Assembly: GCA_034769895.1 (NCBI GenBank)
Contig: CM068373.1
Location: 22,634,620-22,698,619, forward strand
DNA: 64,000 bases
Direction of reading: 5' to 3'
Source of the DNA: Magicicada septendecula
Lineage: Eukaryota; Arthropoda; Insecta; Hemiptera; Cicadidae
This document shows, one piece after another, positions 20,976 through 33,294 of the stretch. The notes under the pieces were generated by a model. It ran no database searches. It was not told the DNA's origin and saw only the letters and a program-made list of their open reading frames with translations. Each line of letters starts with the position of its first letter. The stretch's first letter is position 1. A program made the position numbers and the translations under genes.

Positions 20976-22984
20976 AAAATCAATGCTGCAATAAATGTAA
21001 TGTTTTTGAAAACTGAAGACGCATTGTCGAAGCATATGATTATGTTTGTTAAGTTGAAAGAATATGAAAACGTATTAGAAGTTAAAAAGGGAAAACACAA
21101 AATTATTAGAATTACTGAAACAGTATCATTAAGAGTAAAGATCATGCTACTGGAGAAATCAAGCAACTACCATAGTAAAAACCAGAGATATCGCAATCGG
21201 ATACCTATGCGCCAAAAGACAGATTTACTCGAAAATTCAATAGACCGAGGAAGTTTAAGCTGTAAACTTTGGAGACCAAAACTTAAATATTTTCATTGTT
21301 TTGTAGTAAACAAGCAACAAAAATGCTGTAACTGAAACAGAAAGTAGATCATGCATTTACAGTAGAAATCAGTCTAACTAAATAAAAAAATGTAATTATA
21401 TGCTGCAATAGAACATTGCAGTAAAGGAAACTGTAGCAAGGACTACATGCTGATATAGCAGGTTTATGACGTTATAGACATCTTAAAATTTGATTTGTGT
21501 TTGTGCACGTTAATTAGATATAAATATTGAAATAAGAATTGGCTAAAGACTATTATGTATCAAAATGCCAATAAATTTATTTGTGATCATATCATGTGCG
21601 AGTTTAATGTGCGAGTGCGCGAGTGCGCGTGTCATTTGTAATTTGTGAATAACTCCATTATAAATGGACGTATCGAACTGAGATTTGGGCAGCGCAAGCA
21701 TCTTAAATAGCGCTATATTTTCTGGGTGTCAGAGACTTGTTACATACTATTTTAATGGGGATTCGTTTAGTAAAAAGCAACTTCTGTAGATTCCTTATCT
21801 TTAAAAAGTCAGAAAATTTATAGATAAAATCAATACCTGCTTCTGCAGAAATCTGCCAATCTGTTCAAGAAGTTGTCTATCAGTTATATCCATCAATCAC
21901 ATGATAGGTTTTTGACCAATCAGCGGTCCCAATTTTCGTTAAGATTGGATCTCCGACGACGAATGTCTAGTTAGTTCCATCCAGCAGCTCGAATATTACG
22001 GACGTGCTCTCTGTGCGAGTTTTTCGAACAGAAACGTTCTTATGTAAGAGTGATCAAGGACAATATAGCGACGAGTTAACCGTTAGCTAATACCTTGACT
22101 TGGTACGAACTTAATATTATTTCAGATAATAAAATATTTAATTTTTAAACAGTGCTAGCTCGTGTTAGTGAAGATTTCCGCATAGGGAAGGTTTATCCAA
22201 CCGGGATACTCCTGTGTTATCGCGAGGACACCTCAAGACGCGGGAAGGTGCACTCTTAAAGCACCATATTAATAATATTAAATTACAGCCCAGTTTCAGT
22301 ACCCTGAGATAAGACTAGACTGGTTATCGGTGTGTCGGTGTGCGGGCGTACAAGAGGAGTGTCAGCGAAGCGGCAGTGTGCAGAAAGGAGGAGACGAGAA
22401 AGGAGCAGATTGCGACGAATTACATGACCAGAAGTGAGACGAATCAGCATACGTGGAAACAACGTTCAAGTAACAAATTGACATTTTTTTAAACAGATCA
22501 GTCTGATATTCAGAGACAATTATTAAAGTAAAATAAATATTTTTGTGAAGTACAGACCAGTTAAAAATTTTGTTTTAAAATATACAACCTTGCTCCAAAT
22601 AACTGACTATATTGTTAATTTATTTCTATACCTAATACATGTTTTGTCGCAATGCATAAAACAAAAGAATAAATATGATTGTGTTAATAAAAGAATGACG
22701 TAACAACTCAACATAGAAAACAGATTTAAGAGCAAGACTTTCGTAATTCACTATAAAACATGAAGTAAATAAAACAGTTATCAGGATTTGTTTTAGTAAT
22801 TTCCCTATTAAAAGTAGTTAATACCTATCTGGCGTATAAATACAATAATTACCAACTTATCGCACACTTATTTTATACAAACCTATACTAAATACTAAGA
22901 ATATTGGTAATTAGTTTTAGATTTATTTTGTCCGTGACGTTAAAAAATTAATTATCAATTTAACTAAATACAACTATTTCATTA
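20976..22984. other. No recognised gene; GC-richer block at 21950-22460
   Basis: An open frame of 122 codons at 20967-21335 (+) is rich in lysine and has no motif I recognise. The block 21950-22460 is less AT-rich than its surroundings and may be the leader or LTR of an unrecognised element, but no boundary could be fixed. Confidence 0.35.
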
Positions 22985-23400
22985 AATTGCAACAAATTCT
23001 ACATAGGCCAGACAGGACGTAGCTTCAAACAAAGATACATTGAACACACAAAGGCTCTCCACTCCACTACAGAATCCACCTTTGCAAACCACCTCATTGA
23101 AGCAAACCACACATACAAAAACTTGGACAATTATATGGACATTCTACACGTACACACAAAAGGCCGAAAACTAGACACTCTAGAACAATTGGAAATATAC
23201 AGACACACGAAAACAAATAAAAACGACATCCTAAACGAACAGACACAATTCAGATCGCACGCATTATTCGAACATATCTCACCCCACACACACACAACAT
23301 CGATCTTTCGAAATTCAATTCCGTCGCCCACAACAGGACGGACAGCGCTACCAGCGGAAACCTCTGAAGAAGCTTTTTAAAAGTGAAAACCGGTTCAGGT
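22985..23400 (+). pseudogene. Penelope-like element 3' end, GIY-YIG endonuclease fragment
   Basis: An open frame without stops runs from about 22986 to the TAA at 23378-23380. It begins CNKFYIGQTGRSFKQRYIEH, which is the YIG half of a GIY-YIG nuclease with its conserved arginine. It continues with HLIEANH, LDTLEQLEIYRH and ILNEQTQF, the usual C-terminus of Penelope-like element polyproteins. The GIY part and the reverse transcriptase are missing on the 5' side. The stop codon overlaps CTGAAGA, followed by a short inverted repeat and GAAAACCGG, a typical end of these elements. In an intact element this domain nicks target DNA. The fragment is open but truncated. Confidence 0.87.
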
Positions 23401-23483
23401 TGTAAGATAAAACTTTATGTTTTTACTCAAAAAAAACTTTGTTTTCCGAGTCGTTCATGAAATAGTTTTATTTAGTTAAGTAA

Positions 23484-23513
23484 CGGACACGTCATGGACA
23501 ACGAAATCCAAGA
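23484..23513. repeat. 30-bp repeat shared with 1907-1936
   Basis: This is the identical copy of the segment described at 1907. Its position about 100 bp after the Penelope-like stop suggests a 3' untranslated or target-linked repeat. Confidence 0.6.
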
Positions 23514-24269
23514 ATATCAATTTAAATGATATGATAACACTGACGTATATTTTTGATATCGCTAATTGATTGTTTAATAATTATTTAATTCCACTGCGTT
23601 ATTTACCAGTTACTTTTATACGTTAATCATTCTGTTATACGATTTGACACCTTTTCTTATGTTGTAAAAAATTATAGTATCTAAATGTAAAATTAGATTG
23701 GACATGCAATATAATCAATATTGCTTCATTAAATAGAGTAAACAGTTAGACAATCACTAGTTGGTAATGATCGCGCGGCAATTGTTAGGAAATTAACTGC
23801 TGCATTTCCCATTCATTCATTATCTCACTATGACTAGGCATAATTAGCATAAATGCTTCTATTACTGCACTATAATGCAAATTTAGATAGATACCCAATT
23901 GTTTATGTGCGGAATTTTATCATGGTGCTGACTACATTTATTGTTTGACAAAGACGTTTGAAAACGGTATTTGTTCAGTAGAGTGTAGTTTGCTTTATTG
24001 TCAGAAATACGTAGAGTATCCTGCGTACAACGACATATTTGTGGCGGTAAACGAATAAAGCTTAGCTTATTAATTGTGGAAAGGATTAAGCCCAACAGAA
24101 TTTATGTAGGCATATAGGTATCAAGTGCAGGGAAGGAGATCAAAAAAGAGGCGAAACTATCTATAAGGTCCTGCAACAGTCTTATGCTTGGATGGCAGAC
24201 GGAGAAGAACAAGAAGAAGAATACGAACTTTACTGCTAACTGAAAAAGTGTGTCCTTGTTACTTCCATG
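23514..24269. other. AT-rich stretch, nothing firm
   Basis: A GGAGAAGAACAAGAAGAAGAA run near 24198-24220 looks like the tail of another LINE, but the bases before it give no clear motif. Confidence 0.35.
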
Positions 24270-24455
24270 TTCTGTAAGGAAATGGAAGTATGGTGATCGC
24301 CAAAAAAATCATGTTCGAAATGTAAGCTGATTATGATTGTACTACCCTCAAAACATGAAGAAAAGTCATTTTCCTAAAAGTTTCTCTGTGTGTGTCTGGG
24401 TGTAGAATTTTTTTATGGCGACGATAACTACCGCAAATTCAAACAGAATCAAATA
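24270..24455. repeat. Dispersed repeat, inverted copy of 20788-20975
   Basis: It starts with TAAGGAAATGGAAGTATGG and ends AATTCAAACAGAATCAAATAAT. It is the reverse-complement counterpart of the copy at 20788. Confidence 0.7.
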
Positions 24456-24568
24456 ATTTTTTGCTTATGAGCCCGAGTTGCAGAAGGGCTCAAGGCTTGT
24501 TGATTTTGGTGAACATTTTATATTTTGTGTTATATTTTATAATTACTTTACCTCAAGATATTTTCTCC

Positions 24569-25068
24569 TCATTTGGGACAGGTTTCGGAAAGCCTTGTGT
24601 TTCCATCTTCAGCATTCATGATTTTGTGACGTGTGAAGTACTTGTTTGTTGGTTGGTTGTTGTTGTGATTTCCTGTTGGCCTCTGGTACTTTAGATTGGG
24701 ATTATTGTGTGTGATTGTCGTGTATATATTGGTATTTTGTGTATTTTCGATGTCGAATGCTTTGAAAATTGTGTCATGTTTTATATTGATTTGTGTTTGT
24801 TCAGGTATTAGTTTGTTTTGTGTTTTATATTTGTATATTTGTAAATTTTCCCAAACGTTCATGATGTGGGGTATGTGTTTTATTAGTGTCATGTTGGTTA
24901 TGTCTGGAAATTCATGTCCAGTGTTCATGTTTGGCCTAATTAGATTTATATATTTCTGTTTTTTTGTATGGGTTTATGTGTTTAAAATAACGTTTCTTTA
25001 TTTGTTTTTTTTTGTTTGTCCTATGTAACATTTATTACAATCTTGGCTCAATTTTGTATATACCATTG
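24569..25068 (-). pseudogene. Penelope-like element GIY-YIG fragment, second copy
   Basis: On the minus strand, 25068-25045 gives NGIYKIEP (the GIY half). A frame change leads to CNKCYIGQTKK (the YIG half, about 25035-25000), then KKRYFKHINPY. After more stops, the frame 24928-24569 contains MNVWENLQIYKYKT and LIPEQTQINIKH, the C-terminal signature also seen in the copy at 22985 (there LEQLEIYRHKT-like and LNEQTQF). This copy retains both halves of the nuclease motif but has several frame changes. The long plus-strand open frames here are shadows. Confidence 0.78.
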
Positions 25069-25506
25069 GTTGTTGTGTGGGTTATTTGATTCAGTTTTGT
25101 ATCTTTGTTGTGTGGGTTATTTAGTTTTTGTAAATTATTTTTGTTATTTTTTGTATGTATGAATGTATACTTTTAAATGATAAATTTATACTTTTTTAAA
25201 TGTATATAAATGCTAATCTATCCAAGTCATATTATTATATGCTAATAATATTATATGTCTATGATTATTATATGTTAGTAATGTTATTGTATCATGTTTT
25301 GGATACAAGAGGACGCTTGAATACTCTCGAAATTTCAGAGACAAGATTACCGTGTCACGTAGTCACTGCTAACAGGTATTGACAAGTGAGTAACGCCATG
25401 TCACAACTAATCTTGTCCGCCTACCTTGTTCTGAGTTACCCGTGATAATCTTACTGATACAGTCTTAGTAAAAATTTTCACTATATTCTTTGTATGAGTT
25501 AATTAT

Positions 25507-25815
25507 CTTTTTCTTCTTCTTCATCCTCAAGGTTTAAACCAAGAATGGTTTGTTCCGGTCTCAAATAGGTAAATATTACAGCTGGTCACTCCAGCTGTTC
25601 CTCGGACGTCCCACACCTCTCCGTCCCCTCGGCTTATAGTTCCATAGTTGTTTGGGGATGCGGCAGTCATCCATTCGGCAAAAATATTTCCCACCAATTC
25701 AGCCGATACTGGGCGATCCTGTCGAGTATACTCATAATATTCAGTTCCTGCCGTATATCTGTGTTTCTTCTATGATCATGGAGAATATACCCTGCCACGT
25801 GCCTGTGAAATCTCG
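25507..25815 (-). pseudogene. LINE ORF2 3' end with GAA-type tail
   Basis: The minus strand encodes DIRQELNIMSILDRIAQYRL, then RMDDCRIPKQLWNYKPRGRR and VGRPRNSWSDQL before a stop, with one frame change. These are LINE C-terminal motifs (RIPK, PRGRR, GRPR). It ends in a GATGAAGAAGAAGAAAAAG tail at 25507. Only the 3' end is present. Confidence 0.78.
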
Positions 25816-26642
25816 TTTCAGGCGCTTGGATGCGACTGGCCTGGCCTTTCGTTAAAGTCCAATTCTCAGATGAACCGTGGGAAGAGCCATCACCTTGTAG
25901 AATTTTAGGCGTGTTTATTTACATGCCGACTTAAGGGATAGCCTGATGGTCCCGCACATAAGGTTGAACTTATGCAACTTATGCACCATGTCGTTGCTTG
26001 CATTATAAGACACACTGCAGCCCAGATGAGTTAATTATCAGTGCTTAATAACATTTTGGTTTGAGATTATTAATACACTAGAACTTTCTGAGGTAATTTT
26101 GAAACTCTAAGTTTTTTTTAAAATAAATTCTCTAAAACATTCTATCTGTTATATATTAACTTGTATAAAATAAATGTTATTTAGAAACAACTATTACAGA
26201 TTTATATCACGTCCACGGCAGCACAATTTTAGAGATAAAAGTTGCGAATCGTTGTCTGTGCGTTGGGCTTAAATTCGTTAGGTTCGTTGGTTGAAAACAA
26301 ATAACAATCCAGGACAGCATGCGTTTCACAACACACACAGTTAATTCAAACCTTCCGCAAACCTGCAAACACGGAGACGGCGGCTGCTTAATTGTTGGTG
26401 CTGTCCATTGTTTGTTTAACTTACCAGATAAACATGTTTACAGTGCGCCCCCCACCCCCCCACACAGATTAGTACGTGCGCGTTGACATAGTCGACGTCA
26501 CCAATGTCATCATTAGCAGTTCTCACTCCACAGCTAAATTATGCCGCTTTGTATACCTTCAGTAACTACTTGTACTCAAAATTTCGTTCAGTCATATGCA
26601 TTTCAGTAGTTCTATCTCGTTATATTTACCTCTACCGATTTC
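25816..26642. other. No recognised feature
   Basis: AT-rich sequence with a short C-run near 26450. No gene or repeat is supportable. Confidence 0.45.
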
Positions 26643-26646
26643 ATAC

Positions 26647-27185
26647 TGTTACGACGGTCGAACAGATCGTCGTATGGTATAGTGGAAAACAAAATACAAG
26701 ACACCAATGAAGTCACTAATAACCAGATTTAAATATCACAGTTGACAGTTTATAATCAACAAGTTGTTCAACAGTATTATACCCGTACAATAATTAAAGT
26801 TAATCTATCCACATTAATAATAATGTCAACTATAAAAAATTAAGAACAATAATACACCACTTGAGACGCACTGTGTAAATCGCCCAACAGAAACCGAACT
26901 GAACGCTTATATTTATACCCCTCCGATATGCCAGAATAAAATGTCACTTTTGGATGACGTGTTAGACAATTGCCTCTTACGGTCGATTCTCGAATCCACT
27001 AGAAACAGTGTCGTGTCTGGCCTTGAACTCAGTGCGCGCGACCTGTGAAGTCTGGAACAGCCTAGATTGTGGAACGCTTGATAAGTGTCACGTAATTGTC
27101 TTTCATCTCAAAGTAGCAACACACATTACTGCTGGCTCTGCTGGGATAGTCGAGATACTTGTAGAACGTTGCGTATTACGTAACA
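26647..27185 (+). mobile_element. Solo LTR, family B, copy 2, ATAC duplication
   Basis: The 539-bp sequence starts TGTTACGACGG and ends ATTACGTAACA. ATAC flanks it on both sides (26643-26646 and 27186-27189). TG...CA ends plus a 4-bp duplication fit a solo LTR left by recombination of an LTR retrotransposon. A TTATACCCCTCC stretch near 26914 and a TTATATTTATA may belong to its promoter. Confidence 0.88.
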
Positions 27186-27189
27186 ATAC

Positions 27190-29217
27190 ACTTCACCCTC
27201 GTAATGAAACTGTTAAACAGGAACTCTTCGTAACCACAATGCTATACCCGCTTTTCGTTCCATTGACTTATAAATATTATTGTCTGCATTTATTACAATT
27301 TTATATTTGTTGCTTGCAGTTAATTTATGTTTGTTTATACGCTTAACTATGATTTAGTTTACATTCGCCGCAATATTATTTCTTGTTTATTAATCAAATC
27401 AAGATATTGTTAAGTATCAATGTAAAATGCTAAAGTTGCACCTTTTAATTGGCTTCAAATATTTTAAAATGTTCCCTTCTAATATTTTAATTTTCTTTAA
27501 ATTATTTAATTTTAATTTTTATTAAATTTATAATTTTACATAATGTGAATTTACACGCAATTTTATTTTTAGTTCAACTAGAACGGCTCGCCATATGAAA
27601 CGTCGACAATAGTAAACAATAATTTTACATGACATAAATCACAACAAGGTTTTATTACATAATGTATTAAGTTGAATGTACTAAAATTATAGTCTATAAA
27701 TAATATTTCAGCAGAATCCAAATTCAGCTGCTTTGTTCAATATTAATTAAAGCCTATTTAGTTTTTGTTTATAAGGTACAATATCCGAGTGTAAACTACG
27801 CTAAGCCGAAGAAAGAGAAGAATATCTTTTTTCTCAACCATTGAAATAATCAGTTTGGTTCAAAAGATACCAAATGTACTGTGGAAGAGAACGGGATTAA
27901 TAAAAGCCCCTTTGGCTTTAGGGAACTTAAACCTAATTGAAAACTAAAGCACTGTAATCAGTAAATTTAATTTAAGAAACTCAATGTAAAAACCTAAAGC
28001 AAGTAACAAATATATTACAAATTAGTTGCACTTATTATTGACTTAATCATCTACTGTGTACTTTGCCAGAGACAATTGACAGAAAACAATTACTTATTCT
28101 AGTAGTGGTCCCAAAGTTCAAGGGGTCAGTTGTTATTACATGGTAGCAGTCACGAGAAATATCTATCCCATTTATAAGCCCGCTCCTATGTACATGTAAA
28201 GTCTTCAAAGAATTGACTAGTTCACGGTTAGGCTTTCAATCGATTTTGTTAATTAAAGTTATGCGCAGACGACATTTATGAGCCACATTGAATAATATGT
28301 TTATCGACGATGACGTTGCGTAAAATCAGTTATCAAGATAAGGAGAAAAATGTTAGAAGTCAAAAATTGCTGGTCAGAAACAATCCGAAAGGATTATGGC
28401 AGTTGAAAGATTAAACAAGCTCTAATGAAATTACATGCTACGTATCTACTTAAACAGTACCTGTTTTTCCTATGTGAGGAAATATCTGGTCTTTGTATTT
28501 CTGTGGTAGGGACATTGTATAAAGCGCACACATTTATAAAAGGAAGTTGTATAAAGAGGAAATGACTTTTATAACTAGGCCACGAAAACTCTATATCCCG
28601 TGACGCGGTATAATGTGATTAGTTTTTGGAGGTTTCGAGTTGCATATTTATTCTATTAGCAAAAATGAATTGTTGAATTCAGCGTAAGCATGGCTAATAA
28701 TTTTACTGGCTATACACAGTGTTCCAGTTAGAGTGTTATGATAAACGGGAAAATGCTGCATAGACAAAACAAATATAATACAACAGGCAGCACGAAATAG
28801 GAATAAACAAAACTTGTAAAACTAAAATTCATATAAACCGTGTTACCACTAAATTATAGGAACAAAAACAGGGAAGTTTCATTACAAATACAAAACTTAT
28901 TGAAAATCAAATTCTAAAATTAAGTAAACAAAAATCATAATATACATAATCAATAAGTATATCTAAGTTCATGTAAAAACATAATCAAATCAATGCATCA
29001 TAGTGTTAGGGACAGTATGGGAAGGGGCTCGTATTTATTCTGTAAGACTCTGTATCCGTCCTAACGGCTCATTTAATTCAGCCGAAATCGCATGAGGACT
29101 TTTTTTTAACTTGCGTCAAAACCCTTTCTTGAATTTCTACCCTAGTGACTTTGGGACAATTTAAATTCTAGACGACTCCTGTATCACAAACGTTTTCCCT
29201 CTTAACGCACCTCCAAA
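27190..29217. other. AT-rich stretch, nothing recognised
   Basis: No coding, RNA or repeat structure is supportable over about 2 kb. Confidence 0.45.
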
Positions 29218-29221
29218 ATAC

Positions 29222-29744
29222 TGCTACGACAGCACAGAACAATCTACGCGTTTATCGAATGTGCCAAAAGGATCTCGATGTAACGCGTGTGGCGTACGTG
29301 CTACTATACGCATTTTGCGAGAATTTTCTCGACTGTGCCGGGCTTCGCTCGGGCGCTCGGACTGTGTCAAGGCCGTAGTAATTACGTAGTTCACGAGAGA
29401 TAAGACGCAGTTTGGAAGCTTCTGGTGTGTGAGCGTGACTATAAATACATCGGGTAGCGGCCTTAGTTTTCAGATCCATGCGAGATATTGGATAGTGCGG
29501 TTCGAGAGTATTAGTGTGTACGTTCGAGTAGTTATTATTGAAGTGTTGCGTTTTATAATCAGACGGTATAATTGTAATACAATTGAGTTTTAATATTTGT
29601 GGACATTTTATTGCGTGTGCACAATTTTCATTTCGTTTGCTGTAGAGACTGTGTTCTTAATTACGAACTGTTTTACTGTAACAATTAAAGGTGTGATTAG
29701 TGACTTAATTGGTGTCTTGTACTTATTTTGTTTCCACTGTAACA
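29222..29744 (-). mobile_element. Solo LTR, family B, copy 3, ATAC duplication
   Basis: In reverse orientation it starts TGTTACAGTGGAAACAAAAT and contains CAAGACACCAATTAAGTCAC. Its far end reads TGCTACGACAGC on the plus strand. ATAC flanks both sides (29218-29221 and 29745-29748), the same duplication as copy 2. At 523 bp it is slightly shorter because about 20 bp after the first bases are missing. Confidence 0.86.
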
Positions 29745-29877
29745 ATACATTATTGTGCTACAGTCAATGATTCCATTTTAATTCAACAAGTTATACTAGG
29801 TAAGAGAAAAGTGTATACCACCACTTTTTGTTAACATTCACGCTTTCGGATAAACAATAACGTATACAACAATCATA

Positions 29878-30450
29878 TCTTCTTCTTGTTCACCTCGTTC
29901 AGGATTATGTTGTATAAACCTGTTCCGGCACCCATCTCATACTCGGACGACCCACGTCTCTACTGCCAATGGCTTTATAGTTCACTGCCGCTTTTGGCAA
30001 TCCTTTGCCGATGAACCCACCATTGTCATCTGTAAATTGAAATAAGTTCATTTATGTGCTTTAATTCGACTTCTGCTCTGATATTTGTATTCCTTATTCT
30101 ACCGTGCAATGTATAATTTAAAGTATTGAAAAAAACTCCATTTCAGCACTGAAACTTGCCACTTTCCTTTTTTGTCATCACCAACGCTTCGCTCGCATAA
30201 ATCAACGTGGTTATTGCAATCGTCTTATAAAATTTAATCCTTGTGCTGTGTCCTGTTTTGTTTCTAAGATTTCTATGAATCGTAACACAAATATTCCTAA
30301 ATTTATTTATCTTCTCTCTTTTGTCATATTCAGATTCATGGCTTACTGCACAGCCGAGCTATTTCAAACGACTCACTTGTTCTACAGTGCTGTTGTTTAT
30401 AACTGTCTTAGTCCACACTGGATACTTACCTTCAAACGCCATGGTGTTAG
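29878..30450 (-). pseudogene. LINE ORF2 3' end, same family as 33295-33983
   Basis: The minus strand starts with MAFEGKYPVWTKTVINNSTV-like residues near 30445 and continues through INKFRNICVTIHRNL. It then gives IKFYKTIAITTLIYASEA (about 30235-30175) and, after a deletion, GSRDVGRPSMRWVPEQVYTT before a stop at about 29905. The same phrases occur in order in the element at 33295-33983 (MAFKGKYPVRTKMVINNS, LIYASKVWVMT, GRNDVGRLRMR). It ends GAACAAGAAGAAGAT. Several frame shifts and an internal deletion are present. Confidence 0.78.
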
Positions 30451-32006
30451 TTTTAATAATCATATAATATATTTAAATATACAGTCATTTATAAGTCAAT
30501 ATATTGATTTAAGCTACTCAAGGATCACACGTTACACGAAGAGACTGTATAATTCTTTTTGTAATGAAATCTGTAAGTAAACATTATATTTTTAACAAAT
30601 TAAATTTTTATGGAATGTTTATCACAGTAGAAATAGTATTAATCATTATCATGACTAAAATCAAGTTTTACTATTTCCAATAGATAGGATAGTTTAGGCT
30701 AGAAACAAAGCGACACATATGTGCATATGTGCATTGAAACGTACACGGGACGTAAGTGTAACTATATAATTACATAATTCAGAGGAAGATAATTGATTAT
30801 ATAATTCAGAGAAAGAGAATTAATTAAATTCAGTTACTCAGAATTGATGCTAGAAATAGGTGCACACCTACAAGTAAAAGTTACTTGTAAGCACCTACTA
30901 AGTAATATACTTGACACGTAATAATTATAAGCAGAAATAACACTGTTCCACACCACTATAGAATTTTTATCTATAATGGTTTACAACAATGCTATTTCTG
31001 TTTGTGTTTACAACCACTAACACAACTTTATTAATTAAATATTCTAATACAAGTAAGTTAAACATAATTAGTAAAAACATTACAAGTTTTTTTATATAAA
31101 AACAAATGTGTTACACACAGGAAAACCCGTTTACAAGATATGAATTAAACCATCATTTTATTTATATCTTAAACCAAGTTAGGTCTCTACACAAAATTAT
31201 ACACTTTACAGAATTTATTAAACTGAGTTATTCAAAAGTAACTATATAAGTAAGTGCACACCTACAAGCAGAATAAAGGTAAGAAATATACTTTACACCT
31301 AATAATTTATGTAATTTTCTACAAACACTACAAGATTTTATATATAAACACAAATGCATTACACACAGAGAAATCCGTTTACAAGATATAAATTAAACAA
31401 TCGTTTTCGTTATATGTCTGTACATAATTTGAAAATTGAGTTCAGTCAGTGTCAGAGTAAATTAACTTAGATTTATTAACACTGTGGTTAACGTAGTTTG
31501 GTCAAAAGGTAAACCACTTTGCTTCTGACAAGGGTTAAATGTCAAACCTCCCTAGTGCTACCCACTTTGGTGAGAGAAGCCGCAATCCCATAACAAACCG
31601 TTGGATGTATTTACAAAACGCTTGTGTTAATGTGTTATCTTAAATACACCAATTTCATTTTTACAATTAAACTATACTCTTCAAAATTTAAAATTGTAAT
31701 TCAAGTGTATCGTTTTTTTCGTTTTAAATCATTTTATTTTTATAATATATACGTTTATGCGTACTAACCAGCAGCTATTAATGTTCTAAGATAAATCCTC
31801 AGACGTCGGTCTGCGTGGGAAATAAGAGAAACTTTCTTGTTCTAAACTTCAGTGAGGTGTCAATTCTGTAACTTTTTCATTTGTACAAGTCACATTTAAT
31901 TAATTCTATAAATTACATAATTCTATTTACACTTAGTGCATGTGTACATTTTGATGCACGCATGCCTTTCCTCGCTTTGTCTCTAGGCTAAATAGTTGTA
32001 TACTTA
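30451..32006. other. AT-rich stretch with a diverged duplication
   Basis: Apart from the duplication at 30855-31420, nothing is supportable. Confidence 0.45.
30855..31420. repeat. Diverged direct duplication
   Basis: Two blocks share ordered phrases: GTGCACACCTACAAG (30859 and 31256), TATACTTGACACGTAATAAT versus TATACTTTACACCTAATAAT, and TTACACACAGGAAAACCCGT versus TTACACACAGAGAAATCCGT followed by TTTACAAGATAT. It looks like an old tandem duplication with a period of 240-400 bp because of indels. Confidence 0.6.
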
Positions 32007-32010
32007 ATAT

Positions 32011-32558
32011 TGTAACGTAATGCGGAAAAAGTGTTATGCCATTACGGAACGTAATGGTATATTGGAAAACGTTGTTCTACTCTATTCCCGGAGCTATAAT
32101 GCGTACGTGACGCTTGACATGCGAGGCAGTATTACGTAATGCGGAACATCTCGTGCATTCGATTCTGTCGTTCTAGAAGCTTCATGACCATCCCAACGGT
32201 GTGTGTTTCTGCCATGGGCGCGCTGAAGTATTCTCTAGAATTTTCACGTGTTTGTTAAAGACGCATTATGGAACCCTGCAGACTATAAACAGCCCATACC
32301 TGCTGATTAGAGTTCAGTGTTATGTCGAGCGATTTGCACAGTGGTGTTTTAGTGAAAAGTGATTAAAGCACGGAATTCTTTATTGGCGACATTATTATTG
32401 CATGTGAACAATTTTTATTTGTTTTGTTGTAAGAGACTATTTTGTTGATTGCAAACTGTTTAATTGTGATAAATAAAGCTGGTGATTAGTGACGTAATTT
32501 GTGTCTTGTATTTTGTTTTCCACTGTATGATACGACGATGAAGGAGACATTTGTAACA
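32011..32558 (-). mobile_element. Solo LTR, family B, copy 4, ATAT duplication
   Basis: On the plus strand it starts TGTAACGTAATGCGG and ends with GTTTTCCACTGTATGATACG, then about 30 bp to TTTGTAACA. ATAT flanks both sides (32007-32010 and 32559-32562). It is 548 bp in reverse orientation and clearly related to the other family B copies. Its duplication differs from ATAC by one base. Confidence 0.84.
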
Positions 32559-32562
32559 ATAT

Positions 32563-33294
32563 GTTTTTCCGATTTGTGTTGCAGTTATTGTGTCTTTTCA
32601 TGTTTCATGTAAAGATATCTAGTCCATAAGATACTTCACTAAAAACTATAACACATCAGGTTAAAACATTACATATCCACTAATTTTTTCAGGTACAAAA
32701 GTTTCAGTTTCACACAACTAACAACACTTTTTTCCAATAATTTTTAGTTAATTACTTTAGGTTGGTACCTCATACATTAGATTGGTTACATTCGCGCTCA
32801 TTTAGTTTGGTTCTTCCGTCTAAAAGGAAGACGGAAGTTTATGAATTTAGTGTACGATGTAGTTGTAATATACATATTAAAATTAGCGGTAGAGATTTGG
32901 TGAATGCGATATCCTGCCAGTTATTGAGTTACGAGGCAAGTAAATGATATGACGAAATATGTTAATGTTGCTGTAGGTATTTACAAGTTATGTTATGCTG
33001 TGACCCCCACATGTGATGTCCTCTTAGCTCGTTAGAGGGCCAAGCGTTCCTATCTAATGCTTCGGTTCTGTGAGACGTGAGTGATGTTTATAGTAACACG
33101 CCTATGCCGAAGGCCGCCTTTTCGGTGCTAGTGTAGGACGAGCAAAGCGAGCGCAGAGGTCTGTCACATATTGGTTCAGTATTTAGAGTGTACATATGTA
33201 AAAGCATCCACAGAAAAAACTGATTGACAACATTGACAACATGCTGAGAGCATGGAAATCCAGAGTGACTTCGGGAATACAACTTAACAAATTA
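32563..33294. other. No recognised feature
   Basis: AT-rich sequence; small open frames show no family resemblance. Confidence 0.45.

Noticed and set aside
20967..21335. 122-codon lysine-rich open frame
   Set aside because: No recognisable motif, AT-rich composition and no partner copy; it could be chance.
24461..25028. Hydrophobic plus-strand open frames that look like membrane proteins
   Set aside because: They are antisense to the Penelope-like GIY-YIG fragment, whose minus-strand motifs are clear.
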